Virus record (IMG/VR): IMGVR_UViG_3300042866_000344
Location: 1-39,346 of that record
Origin: a virus
Direction: 5' to 3' (one strand)
DNA: 39,346 nt
The position numbers and the translations under genes are program-made. A model generated the notes under the pieces. The model worked only from the letters and a program-made list of their open reading frames with translations, was not told the DNA's origin and ran no database searches. Below are positions 14,929 through 23,501 of this stretch, piece after piece. Each line of letters opens with the position of its first letter. Within the stretch, counting starts at the first letter, position 1.

Positions 14929-14974
14929 AAAAAAAACCCCCCTCGGCTTAGGATGCTGTATCCTTATACCGAGG
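14929..14974 (-). terminator. Rho-independent terminator after the major capsid gene
   Basis: On the minus strand CCTCGG (rc of 14969-14974) pairs with CCGAGG (rc of 14941-14946), with an inner GGAT/ATCC pairing. It is followed by a G run and eight T (14929-14936). This is a textbook intrinsic terminator about 45 nt after the capsid stop. The T-run ends exactly at the ATG of the HNH gene. A second small hairpin (GGCGG-TTTT-CCGCC) lies just after the capsid stop at about 15001-15014. Confidence 0.8.
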
Positions 14975-15020
14975 AGAGTTCTTTTTCAAGCACTAATTAA
15001 TGGCGGAAAACCGCCAATAA

Positions 15021-15938
15021 TCACACGCCCGGAGTACCATAAATACCGCGGGGGTCCGTCCATCCGAACGCATAACGTTCTGTCGCTTTATAGCGCATGC
15101 TGTCGGTTTCGAAGTCGCCTTCCATGGACTTTTCAAGACCACGACGCATGGCGAGCTTCAGGCCTTCAGGCGCATCGGTCTCAACCCACCAAGCGGTGGA
15201 CGAAGTGATACGCGAGAGGTTGGCCTGACCTTCCGCCAATAAACCCATAGATTTCACAGGGTTAATATCGTTGTCAGCAGTACCAGTGCGGAGAACCGAC
15301 TTCAGCAGAACCTCAGCCTGGAAGACGTTGCTAGGACCAGCGACAATCTTCTTTGGCGTCAAACGGATGCGCTTGCCGTTGTTGTCAACAGCGTTGCGGA
15401 TCTGAATGAGGATTTGCTCAAGCGACGTTTGCGACAGAGCCGCAGCCGTGTTGAGCTGGTTGCTGAAGGTAGCACCGTTAGCAAGCGGGTGGTTGGTTGC
15501 CACAAGCGAAACGCCATCGCCGCCGACATACGAACCGTTGAATGCACGGTTCAGAATGTTTGCGCCAAGTGTTTCTTTCGTTTCGATCAACGACTGTGCA
15601 AGGTGACGAGCATAGGTCTGACCGATACGGATGTGGTCGCCGTCTTCGACGAGCACCTTCGTCAGCGCGAATGCAAGGCCGTAGACCTTGTAGACATAAC
15701 GCTGAATGAAGAGCACGCCACCCGACTGATAGGTGACCGGCATGCCGTCTGGAAGTTCCGGTGCAGCACCGAAACCGTACAGGACGGGTTCTTCGTGGTA
15801 GTTACGAGCAATGCCTTGGAAGGTCTTGAAGACCTGCGCATACTCGTCAGCCCGCTGGTCGTAGATGCCATTGAACTCTTCGTTCAGAATGGGCTCTACA
15901 ATAGAGCGGAAGTCTGTACTTCTCATTGGGGTAGCCAT
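15021..15938 (-). CDS. Major capsid protein
   Basis: 305 residues. The sequence pattern (SIVEPILNEEFNGIYDQR; FKTFQGIARNYHEEP; ALTKVLVEDGDHIRIGQTYARHLAQS; NILNRAFNGSYVGGDG; ATNHPLANG; TPKKIVAGPSNVFQAEVLLKS) is that of HK97-fold major capsid proteins related to the Mu gpT group. Many copies form the icosahedral shell. It lies between the decoration-like gene and a strong terminator, the usual place for the most abundant late product. ATG 15938 is preceded by AAGGAGG. Confidence 0.85.
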   Translation of the reverse strand: MATPMRSTDFRSIVEPILNEEFNGIYDQRADEYAQVFKTFQGIARNYHEEPVLYGFGAAPELPDGMPVTYQSGGVLFIQRYVYKVYGLAFALTKVLVEDGDHIRIGQTYARHLAQSLIETKETLGANILNRAFNGSYVGGDGVSLVATNHPLANGATFSNQLNTAAALSQTSLEQILIQIRNAVDNNGKRIRLTPKKIVAGPSNVFQAEVLLKSVLRTGTADNDINPVKSMGLLAEGQANLSRITSSTAWWVETDAPEGLKLAMRRGLEKSMEGDFETDSMRYKATERYAFGWTDPRGIYGTPGV

Positions 15939-15952
15939 TGTTCAAGCCCTCC

Positions 15953-16528
15953 TTAGATAGCGGCCTTATCAGCGACGAACTGATGTTCGCTGATTTGGAC
16001 TTCAACAGTGAGAAACGCATCAGTCGCATCGTCCTGAACGGCATCGCTCAGACCAATTAGACGAACAGAAGCGTTGGCGGCAGCAGACGCAACATCAAGC
16101 GCAGCAGACGACAGACCCGTCGTGGCATTACCCACAAGCGTGTTTGCGAAGTCATACTGCTTACCGATGTCAGCAACAACGACGTTAGCGTTCGTCTGCA
16201 CTTGGTAGACGATTGCCGGGTCAGTCGTGACATAGGCAGTGATGGTGGTTGCTGAAGCGGACGCAGTCCACTTGTTGCTCACGCGATAGCGGCCGTCGCT
16301 ATCTGTGAACTCCACACCCTGGAACGTGCCAATGAAAGCTTCGCCCGTTGCAGCAGCAACGATTGTGCCTTCAGTTTGGCCGCCACCTGTAGATGGGGCA
16401 ATCCGAACCGGTTGGTTCTGGAAGATATTGACCGCGTACCCTGTCGCGATGGTGTAAGCCACCGGACGGATCACACCCGATGGGTGTGACGAGGGTCGCA
16501 GGCCAAACGGCTGAGCAGTCGTAGTCAT
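15953..16528 (-). CDS. Putative capsid decoration / head protein
   Basis: 191 residues. The opening PFGLRPSSHPSGVIRPVAYTIATGYAVNIFQ and the GTFQGVEFTDSDGRYRVSNKW segment match a widespread phage head protein encoded next to the major capsid gene. Beta-rich, with no catalytic signature. A decoration or capsid-stabilising role is a reasonable inference from position and abundance; not proven. Confidence 0.72.
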   Translation of the reverse strand: MTTTAQPFGLRPSSHPSGVIRPVAYTIATGYAVNIFQNQPVRIAPSTGGGQTEGTIVAAATGEAFIGTFQGVEFTDSDGRYRVSNKWTASASATTITAYVTTDPAIVYQVQTNANVVVADIGKQYDFANTLVGNATTGLSSAALDVASAAANASVRLIGLSDAVQDDATDAFLTVEVQISEHQFVADKAAI

Positions 16529-16563
16529 AGCCTTTTATCCTTTGATGGTTAAGAAACCGACCA

Positions 16564-17106
16564 TCAGTCAAAGATGCCTCTGGTCGGAGCGTAATCGCCC
16601 ACATCCCGCATCCCATCACTTTCCAGTAGTCTGCCACCAGCTCGTTCAGCTTGCTCACGCATGAGCGTGGCTGTTTCTTCGAGCTTTTCCTCTTCACGCA
16701 ACGGGGCGTCGTGGTGAGCTTCCTGCATGTACCTGTAATACAGGGACAGTGGTAGCTTAGCCGCGAGCATCTCGTTAACCGCAACGCAACCAGCGTACTC
16801 GCCAGTTTTTTGCGTGACTAGTTCCATGCCCGGTACATCTTCAGCGCGGATCAACTCGTAACCGAGCCGTGAGCGCTGTTGGATGGTGTCGGACTTGTTA
16901 GTCGTCGTGAGCCAGCAAACATGATAACCCGGAATGTCGGGGATATTCGGTAAATGGTCGTTGTATAGGTTCATTCGGAACATCTCGAGCCGCTCATCAT
17001 CTGTCATCTCGCGGTTTTCCGTAATGCTACGGTCCTCCGCTGCACGACTTTGCCGGCTATTCCCAAGTTCCTTCTTGAGACGGTCATCCATACGTTCTTC
17101 GGTCAT
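16564..17106 (-). CDS. Conserved head-module protein
   Basis: 180 residues. Charged helical ends (MDDRLKKELGNSR; REEEKLEETATLMREQAERAGG) flank a compact core (IPDIPGYHVCWLTTTNKSDTIQQRSRLGYELIRAEDVPG, about residues 57-95). Similar proteins occur between scaffold and capsid genes in phages with this portal type. No function known to me; a minor head or assembly factor is likely. Confidence 0.7.
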   Translation of the reverse strand: MTEERMDDRLKKELGNSRQSRAAEDRSITENREMTDDERLEMFRMNLYNDHLPNIPDIPGYHVCWLTTTNKSDTIQQRSRLGYELIRAEDVPGMELVTQKTGEYAGCVAVNEMLAAKLPLSLYYRYMQEAHHDAPLREEEKLEETATLMREQAERAGGRLLESDGMRDVGDYAPTRGIFD

Positions 17107-17121
17107 TAGCTCTCTCCTTTT

Positions 17122-18072
17122 CTAGCGAGCTGTGTTTTCACGATCATAGGCCTGATACGCCTTCAAGTAACGGGTGCGGGCGACAGGGTCATCCCACACT
17201 CCGGCGTCGATCATAGCCTGTTTTCTTTCCGCTGTCACTACCACTTCGTTTTTAGTCGAAACAGGTGCGTGTTCACGGGTTGTGCCTGTCGGCGGAGCCT
17301 TGCGGCGCGGTGCCGCTTGGTTACGCGCAGGGGCACCATCGTCGCCAATCCGCGAAGCAACGCGGCGTGTCAGCTCGTGCCAGTACTCTTCAGAGGACGG
17401 GTTCCAGCCTTCGGCCGCAAGCGAGTTGTCGATCGCTTTGGTAACCGCGCTGTCCTCGTCGCGGCCCTGTGGGTTGTACCACGGGTTCGCGTCAAGCCAC
17501 TGCTTGGCGTAGTCCACGACGCGAGGGTCGGCCTGCGGCTGTGCCGCCTGTTGCGCATACTGCTCAGCTTGCTGCTTGGCCATGCTAAGCTGCTGGGCGC
17601 GCTCCTTGGCCTCGTCACGCAGACGCAGAGCAACAGTCACGTCGTCGCCGTTGCCGGCTTCGACTGCGCGGGCAATGATAGTCTCAGCTTGCTGCGCTTC
17701 GTAAAGCGCCCGCTGATACTGCTGGTCGATCGTCTGAGCTTGCTGCGAGAGCGTGTTGCCCTCGACGGCGCGCAGACGTGCCTCCATTGCCGAGTTCTGT
17801 TGACGCAGGTATTCGAGCTCACGCTGCGAGCGCTCCTTAGCCTGCTTCTGAAGCTGCCGCCGCTTAGTGCGCTGATCGCGGACCTTCTTGTTCTTGTCGA
17901 CGATCTCGTCTTCGCTGTCATCTTCCGAGACGCCAGTGCGCTCGTCCTCGTCAGCGTCGTCATCATCATCGTCCAGCTCGTTAGCCGGAGCGTCGTCTTC
18001 CTGAGCTTCCGGCTCCGCGCCGGGCTCGACGATTACCAACTCTTCGTCGTCTTCATGTTTTACTTCAGCCAT
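17122..18072 (-). CDS. Scaffold-like acidic coiled-coil protein
   Basis: 316 residues. Residues 1-60 are extremely acidic (runs of D and E). Residues 65-175 form a long Arg/Gln/Glu-rich coiled coil (QLQKQAKERSQRELEYLRQQ), followed by a helical domain (YAKQWLDANPWYNPQGRDEDSAV) and a basic C-terminus ending DAGVWDDPVARTRYLKAYQAYD. Charged N-terminus, coiled coil and basic C-terminus are the hallmarks of phage scaffolding proteins, and the gene sits between portal and capsid, which is where they are encoded. Confidence 0.75.
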   Translation of the reverse strand: MAEVKHEDDEELVIVEPGAEPEAQEDDAPANELDDDDDDADEDERTGVSEDDSEDEIVDKNKKVRDQRTKRRQLQKQAKERSQRELEYLRQQNSAMEARLRAVEGNTLSQQAQTIDQQYQRALYEAQQAETIIARAVEAGNGDDVTVALRLRDEAKERAQQLSMAKQQAEQYAQQAAQPQADPRVVDYAKQWLDANPWYNPQGRDEDSAVTKAIDNSLAAEGWNPSSEEYWHELTRRVASRIGDDGAPARNQAAPRRKAPPTGTTREHAPVSTKNEVVVTAERKQAMIDAGVWDDPVARTRYLKAYQAYDRENTAR

Positions 18073-18100
18073 GACCGGCTCCTTTCGTTAGCCTTATGGA

Positions 18101-18529
18101 TCACACGAAGGCCTTCATCGCGAGCGGGTCGCCCGTGACTTTGCCGATGAGATCCAGATCGTTGAGGATTACGAAGATGATCTCCTGATCATCATCGATC
18201 TTAACTGTCCACTTATCGCCGCCGTATTTAGGGACGCGGACAAAGTCCCCTGGCAGTGCCCACGAACCCTCAGGCCAAGCCTCTTGGGTGTTGCGGTTCT
18301 TGTACGCCAAGTCGCCAACCGCCACCACCCTGGCAACCTGCGTGTTCCAAGTCTCAGTGTCCTTGGTGTCGCCGGTCAAGATGATGCCGCCAGCCGTCTT
18401 CCTCTTTGCCAGACGGATCTGACAAAGCACGCGGCTGCCGAAAGGTTGAACGCCGGGATCGACGGCCGGGAAGGCCTCATCGATATTGGCGTAATCAAAA
18501 TTTACTTTATTCAAAACATAGTCTTGCAT
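18101..18529 (-). CDS. GroES-like co-chaperonin
   Basis: 142 residues from ATG 18529 (MQDYVLNKVNFDY). AAGGAG lies 5 nt before it, and the upstream in-frame alternative is a TTG. The core matches the GroES fold: PFGSRVLCQIRLAKRKTAGGIIL (roof/mobile-loop region), VARVVAVGDLAY, GDFVRVPKYGGDKW and IIFVILNDLDLIGKV. GroES caps the GroEL cage; phage versions (gp31, CocO) let large capsid proteins fold with the host GroEL. Its place in the head block beside scaffold and portal supports a capsid-folding role. The mobile-loop tripeptide (GIIL) agrees with GroEL binding. Confidence 0.82.
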   Translation of the reverse strand: MQDYVLNKVNFDYANIDEAFPAVDPGVQPFGSRVLCQIRLAKRKTAGGIILTGDTKDTETWNTQVARVVAVGDLAYKNRNTQEAWPEGSWALPGDFVRVPKYGGDKWTVKIDDDQEIIFVILNDLDLIGKVTGDPLAMKAFV

Positions 18530-18548
18530 GGGTGCTCCTTCCTGCAAG

Positions 18549-18743
18549 TTAAAGGTCGAACTCCTTCCGCTCCTTCTCAGCCACCATGTCGATCAACGCG
18601 GTTTTGGCTAATTCCAGACCGGAATACATACCCACGACCCGTCCATACTCGAACGTGTCGCGGGATTGAGGCTGCGCCAGCGCCTCACGGGCAAGGTCTG
18701 CCTGTGATTGCTCCAGTCGCTGTAGCAGGGTCTCAATTCTCAC
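18549..18743 (-). CDS. Small helical phage protein
   Basis: 64 residues, helical (LLQRLEQSQADLAREALAQ; GLELAKTALIDMVAEKER). It starts at GTG 18743, which overlaps the stop of the 41-residue gene upstream (GTGA). Similar small helical proteins occur beside portal genes. No function known. Confidence 0.7.
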   Translation of the reverse strand: MRIETLLQRLEQSQADLAREALAQPQSRDTFEYGRVVGMYSGLELAKTALIDMVAEKERKEFDL

Positions 18744-18865
18744 GCAGGCGTCTTAGGCGTCGACGGGACCTTGGGCATCTCGCCCATGGCCATCCGCTTA
18801 TGCTGCTTTACGCCTTCGCCCATCTGGGCGACTTGGCTTGGTTTAGGTTTATCGCTCTTAGCCAT
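18740..18865 (-). CDS. 41-residue protein after the portal gene
   Basis: A short gene from ATG 18865 to TGA 18740, 41 residues (starts MAKSDKPKPSQVAQMGEG, then VKQHKRMAMGEMPK). TAAGGAGG lies 6 nt before the ATG and overlaps the portal stop; the gene ends in a GTGA overlap with the next gene. Ribosome site, coupling and compact placement support a real product. Basic and Met-rich; no family recognised. Confidence 0.65.
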   Translation of the reverse strand: MAKSDKPKPSQVAQMGEGVKQHKRMAMGEMPKVPSTPKTPA

Positions 18866-18875
18866 TGCGGCCTCC

Positions 18876-21458
18876 TTACGGTTGCGGGTTAATCCCGGTG
18901 CCCGTGGACACCGCGATGCGTTCGCCTGTCTCGACTTCGAGCTGTGCCAGCTCCATTGCCGTCAGGTTGTCTTGCGTGTTCATTGCCTGGCGCACTTGCA
19001 GCTCGGCCATCTTGCGCTGGGTCTCAGCCTCTTGGCGCTGCTGGTCAGAGGCCATGCGCGCCTGCATCTGCTGCGCGTCGAGCTGAAGCTTAGCCGCGTC
19101 CATCTGCGCCTTCTGCTGTGCGTCCTGCGCATCGAGTTGAAGCTTGGCTGCATCCATCTGCGCCTTCTGCTGCGCGTCCTGCGCCGTGAGCTGGAGCTTC
19201 TGCGCGTCGATTGCCGAACGCTGCTGATCGCGCTGCGCCTGCATCTGCATCTGCTGCTGTACGAGCTGCACGTTCGGGTCCATCGGAGGCTGCGGTGCAA
19301 GCTGCTGCATGATCTGCTGCGCCTGCGCAATGACAGGCGGCAGCGATGCGAACACGTTGGCCGCCTCGGCTGCCACGGTCTGGGACGCCTCGGCCAACAT
19401 GGCGTCGAACGCCCGCTTGGCTTCAGGGTCGCGGATCTCTTTGAGCATGTCGCCGATGTCGGTGCCGGTCGCCTCGGTGCCCAGGTCGAATACGCTGGTA
19501 GCGTACCAGAGCGCGATGTGCTCCTTGAGGTGGTTGAGGATCGCAGGGATGAACGTCGGTGCAATGAGCGGGTTCATGCCCAGCGCTGGGTTCATCAGAT
19601 ACGCAAGGTGCGTCTTGAGGTGGGCGATGTGGTCCTGCTCGGGGAACGCCACGATCGGCCGGGCCATAGTCGCGGCCACGTTCTCGTTCACCGCGTTCTG
19701 CTCCTTCGGCTCCAACGCCGGGTTGAGCAGATCCTTGGCGTTCGGGATCTTCAGCGTCTCGAGGATGCGCTCCTCGACCTTGCGCTGGTTGTAGAGTTGC
19801 GGCAGCGCCGCGCTGCGTTGTGCCACCGCCTGCACCTGAGCAAAGCGCTGAGCTTCGCTGAAGATGTTCGGGTCGGACACGGGCACCACATCAAGCGGGC
19901 CTTCGAAGTCTTGACGCGTTGCCAGTTCCTCGCCGACCTCGTCCTCAATGTCCTCGTCGTTGAGGTACATCGCGTTGAGGCGGTGCAGGATGCCGAGCAA
20001 CTTGGCCATGCTGTTGTGCATGCGCGCATGGATGGCGCTGAACACGACCATGCCCTGCTCGAGCTTAGCCAGCGTTGTGCCAACCGGCGCGTTCGGGTTA
20101 CCGTCGGCGATGTCCTCCATCGTCGTGCGGATCACGCCCTTGCCGGCGTCGACCAAGAAGCCAAGCAGGCTGAACAGCACTGGGTTGGGCGGCGAGTAAG
20201 GCAGAGGCATGATAAGCTTGCGGATGTCGTCCGCAGCCATGCCGCCCTCGATCTCCATGACCTGCGTCGGTTGGATCTCAAGCGACTGGCCGCCCTTCGA
20301 GCCGCCCTTCAGCTTGAGCATCGTCTGGCTGTTGCTGATGTGCGCCGCGTCGAGCAGCGCACGCAGCGCGCCAGTTGCGGCAGCAGATAGACCGCCGACC
20401 ATGTGCGGCAGGCCGATCGGGTACGCACCGCGCCATGGCACGAACGGGAACTCAACGAACCACTGAAGCTCTTCTTGCGCGTCGTCTAGCTCGTCCCAGT
20501 TGCGGTAGATGCTCAGCACCTTAGACGTCGTCTTGTCCACCGTGATGATGTAAGGCAGCGCCTCATCACCCTCGATGTCGGAGATGACGTAAATCTCATA
20601 GACGGTGCGCAGACCGTCCTCGTTGTAGCTGCTCTCGTCGCGGCCCTCGATCTTCATGTTGGCCTTCTCGGCCTTCGAGTAGTCGGGCTCCATGCTGACC
20701 GGCGCCAGATCGACGTCGCGGTACATGCCCTGCTTGACGCGGCGCTGATAGTCGAGCTGCGTCAGATACTGAACGTGCGTCTTGCGCTGCGCCGAATAGA
20801 AGTTGGTCGCGGCGAACGGTAAGTACATGTCGTCGATCGCGACGAACAGGAAGTCCGGCCGGTTGCGCGGTTCGTTCCACGTCACCTTCATGTACTGCGC
20901 GCCGCCGAGCGGCACCTGCGTCAAGAGCTGCTCGAGCTCTGCGCGGAACTCAGGCGACTGCGTCGTGAGCTGCCAGTTCATGAAGTCGGTCTTGCGCTTA
21001 GCCTTCTTGACCTTGTCGCCTGACGGCTCGCCGGGGATGAAGTCCTTGACCGGTCCCTGCGGTGGGAACAGTTCTTTGATGGCGCGGGCTGAGAAGTCAA
21101 CGCAAGCCTCGGTCAGCATCGGGTGCACAACCTTGGTCGCGCCCTGGAACTGCGCACCGCCTGGTGCGTCGTCGCCCAGGCCGGTGCGGCGGAGGCCCTC
21201 TTCGTACTGCTCGTCGCGCTTCTTGCGCGCCTGCTTGTCCTTGCCGACCACGTCGAGATAGGTGCGTGCGATCTCGGACAGCTCGCTCTCGGACATCGTC
21301 TCGGCCAGGTTGGCGTAGAAGTCATCGGAGCGTGCGTCGCCCTCGCCGTCGTCCATGCGCACGATCGCGCCGCCGTCTTCGGTGTCGATGACGCTATCGT
21401 CCTCGTCGTCGGGCAGCTCGATTATCTCGCCAGTAAGGATGTTCTCGTCTTCGTCCAT
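18876..21458 (-). CDS. Portal protein
   Basis: About 860 residues. I prefer ATG 21458 (MDEDENIL) because GAAGGA lies 7 nt before it; the ATG at 21473 overlaps the terminase stop (ATGA). After an acidic N-terminus, the body has portal-family features: VVHPMLTEACVDFSARAIKELFPPQGP, TDFMNWQLTTQSPEFRAELEQLL, PYIITVDKTTSKVLSIYRN, FVPWRGAYPIGLPHMVGGLSA and a stem/clip region. The size and motifs suit the long podovirus portals (SU10-like). The last 150 residues are a Gln/Ala/Lys coiled coil with two exact 18-residue repeats (19077-19184). Twelve copies form the DNA entry ring. Confidence 0.87.
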   Translation of the reverse strand: MDEDENILTGEIIELPDDEDDSVIDTEDGGAIVRMDDGEGDARSDDFYANLAETMSESELSEIARTYLDVVGKDKQARKKRDEQYEEGLRRTGLGDDAPGGAQFQGATKVVHPMLTEACVDFSARAIKELFPPQGPVKDFIPGEPSGDKVKKAKRKTDFMNWQLTTQSPEFRAELEQLLTQVPLGGAQYMKVTWNEPRNRPDFLFVAIDDMYLPFAATNFYSAQRKTHVQYLTQLDYQRRVKQGMYRDVDLAPVSMEPDYSKAEKANMKIEGRDESSYNEDGLRTVYEIYVISDIEGDEALPYIITVDKTTSKVLSIYRNWDELDDAQEELQWFVEFPFVPWRGAYPIGLPHMVGGLSAAATGALRALLDAAHISNSQTMLKLKGGSKGGQSLEIQPTQVMEIEGGMAADDIRKLIMPLPYSPPNPVLFSLLGFLVDAGKGVIRTTMEDIADGNPNAPVGTTLAKLEQGMVVFSAIHARMHNSMAKLLGILHRLNAMYLNDEDIEDEVGEELATRQDFEGPLDVVPVSDPNIFSEAQRFAQVQAVAQRSAALPQLYNQRKVEERILETLKIPNAKDLLNPALEPKEQNAVNENVAATMARPIVAFPEQDHIAHLKTHLAYLMNPALGMNPLIAPTFIPAILNHLKEHIALWYATSVFDLGTEATGTDIGDMLKEIRDPEAKRAFDAMLAEASQTVAAEAANVFASLPPVIAQAQQIMQQLAPQPPMDPNVQLVQQQMQMQAQRDQQRSAIDAQKLQLTAQDAQQKAQMDAAKLQLDAQDAQQKAQMDAAKLQLDAQQMQARMASDQQRQEAETQRKMAELQVRQAMNTQDNLTAMELAQLEVETGERIAVSTGTGINPQP

Positions 21459-21469
21459 GGCCTCGTCCT

Positions 21470-22942
21470 TCATACGGCGTAGGGATTTACCACCGGCTTA
21501 GGCGGCGGCGTTGTGATTTCGTCTTTGCGTGCTTGTACAGCATCAAGCAGTCGCTTGTCCATGCACAGTCGCAAGGCCTGCGTCGTGCTGTCCACAAAGT
21601 CGTCGTGCTTGATGCTGTTCGGCCCAGTGTAGCTGCACAGTTGGTGCAGCATCGGGTCGATCCAGTTGCGCGGCCGGCCGGGGTGCGACGCGCTCTCGGG
21701 CAGCCAGACCATCTTGCGTGCGAAGATCGGCGACACGATGTGCAGACGCGTCAGCTTATCAGCTCGCCCTGGGTTGTATGCGTAGGCCTCGAGGCCCTCG
21801 CGCTCTAGCATCTGGCGCAGGCTGATGCCGCTGCCCTTGTCTTCGATCAGCAGGATGTCAGGCTTGCGCCCGGACGTGAGCGGCTTGCTCGATCCGAACA
21901 TCGGCTTGATCAGCGCGTTGTCGTCGTCATCGCCGTACGCGATGTTCATCTCTTTCCTCACGCGCCGGATCAGGTCGGGCATGCCCAGATGCTCTTCCCA
22001 ACAGTCGAGCAGCATGATGTTGTTGCGCTTCTCGTGATGGAACACGCCCCAGACTGTGCACGCCGTCGGGTCAGGGTCGCCCTTCTTCTTGTCGTATGTC
22101 TGTTCGGTGAACGCCGTGTCGAGCGACAGGATAACCAGGTCGAAGCGCGGCATCGGCTTGTCGTGCGGCCACAAGCGGAACTGGCTGCGCTTCACAATGC
22201 CGCTCTCTTCAGGATCGATCAACTCGCCGTACAGCTCCTGCCGGCCGAGCGTTGTGCCCTCGTACTGTTGAAGCTGGTCGAAGAAGCTGTCGGGCAGGTT
22301 CGTCTTGTTGTCGTACGTTGAGCCGGCCACAATCAACCGGCCGGCGTTCGGCGCGGTGAGCTTGCGGATGATGTCCTTGGGCCTGGGCGTTGTGGTCCAC
22401 AGCACTTGCGGCTTGTCGCCCAGGCGCAGGCCCATCATGGCCATGTCCCACACGTCGTCGTACGGCCAGGCGGCCAGCTCGTCAGCCCAGATGCGCGTGT
22501 GCTGCGGGCCGCGTAAGCGCTCAGGCTTCTCAGCCGTGAAGCCACGTATCAACGATACACCGCCTGTGCAGTTGAACATCTCGATCGTCATGTCGGTCTT
22601 GTTATATGCTTTGATCAGCTCAGGCGGAATGATGTCGAGCAGCCCGTTCTCGAAGCAGGTGAACTTCACGTCCTGATAGGTAGGCGCGATCACCGCGCTG
22701 TCGAACCCTGATGGATCCAAAAATACTTTCCGTGCCAGCCACTCTGCTCCGACGCGCGTCTTACCGTAACCGCGCCCTGCCAGATAGCCGCACTCGGTAA
22801 ACTGCGGGTCTTTGCCTTGGAGCTTCGCCGCCACTTCAGGGACTTGATTAGGCCGCGCTGTCTTTCCCCAGCGCTTCTGCCAGACGAGGAAGCGTGCCTG
22901 CTTGTCATCGAGGCGCGACAGGACGGATGCATCAACGGTCAC
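21470..22942 (-). CDS. terL: Terminase large subunit
   Basis: 490 residues, the packaging motor and headful/cos nuclease. ATPase: Walker A AGRGYGKT (55-62), Walker B RIWADE (150-155) with the catalytic Glu, and a coupling LWTTTPRP motif. Nuclease: LSLDTAF (about 270), LIEDKGSG (about 365) and HDDFVDSTTQAL (about 450), which supply the acidic metal ligands of the RNase H-like fold. GTG start overlaps the small-subunit stop (GTGA). Full length for the family. Confidence 0.95.
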   Translation of the reverse strand: MTVDASVLSRLDDKQARFLVWQKRWGKTARPNQVPEVAAKLQGKDPQFTECGYLAGRGYGKTRVGAEWLARKVFLDPSGFDSAVIAPTYQDVKFTCFENGLLDIIPPELIKAYNKTDMTIEMFNCTGGVSLIRGFTAEKPERLRGPQHTRIWADELAAWPYDDVWDMAMMGLRLGDKPQVLWTTTPRPKDIIRKLTAPNAGRLIVAGSTYDNKTNLPDSFFDQLQQYEGTTLGRQELYGELIDPEESGIVKRSQFRLWPHDKPMPRFDLVILSLDTAFTEQTYDKKKGDPDPTACTVWGVFHHEKRNNIMLLDCWEEHLGMPDLIRRVRKEMNIAYGDDDDNALIKPMFGSSKPLTSGRKPDILLIEDKGSGISLRQMLEREGLEAYAYNPGRADKLTRLHIVSPIFARKMVWLPESASHPGRPRNWIDPMLHQLCSYTGPNSIKHDDFVDSTTQALRLCMDKRLLDAVQARKDEITTPPPKPVVNPYAV

Positions 22943-23433
22943 TTGCCTTCGGGTGTCTTGATCGCCAGGTCGGCCAGCTCTAGCATGAGCTCAGGCGACA
23001 CGAGTGACACTTCGGCCTTGATGGTCTCGCCCGGTTTGTTGCCGACGTCGACCGTCTGCTTGTCGCCGTACTTTCCCGGGTTCCACTTAGCCAGGAGCTT
23101 CAGTCGGATCTCTGCGCGGTTGCGCGCCCAGGCAACGCCTGCGCTGTCGATGCGGCTTGTTGTCTTGTTGCCTTCGCTGTCGAAATCGATCACGCGCTCA
23201 GGCTCTGCGTCGAGGATCTCCAACGCCTGCTCGGCTATGGCATCTGCACCCACGTCGCGCGCACGCGCATACGCGATGGCCAGACTTTCGTCTGCACGTA
23301 TCCAATCCAGCCACGCAGTCGGATGCGGAAACTTCTCGGCCGATCGGCAAATAGCAGCGAGCGGCTCGCCGTTCGACAAGCGATGCAAGATCTCTTCAAC
23401 CACTTCGGGTTTGCGTTTAGTCGGATATGGCAT
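22939..23433 (-). CDS. terS: Terminase small subunit (Sf6 type)
   Basis: 164 residues. The N-terminal helix-turn-helix (EEILHRLSNGEPLAAICRSAEKFPHPTAWLDWI) and the following helices (LAIAYARARDVGADAIAEQALEI) match the Sf6 gp1-type small terminase that binds pac DNA and loads the large subunit. The C-terminal part, with VAWARNRAEIRLKLLAKWNPGKYGDK, is typical of this family. It overlaps the large subunit by 4 nt. Confidence 0.88.
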   Translation of the reverse strand: MPYPTKRKPEVVEEILHRLSNGEPLAAICRSAEKFPHPTAWLDWIRADESLAIAYARARDVGADAIAEQALEILDAEPERVIDFDSEGNKTTSRIDSAGVAWARNRAEIRLKLLAKWNPGKYGDKQTVDVGNKPGETIKAEVSLVSPELMLELADLAIKTPEGK

Positions 23434-23501
23434 GTGCGTGCTCGCGATGCGTCCTCAAGCTTCCACTGAAGTTGCCTAGATAGCACCTCGAGCGACACAT
23501 C

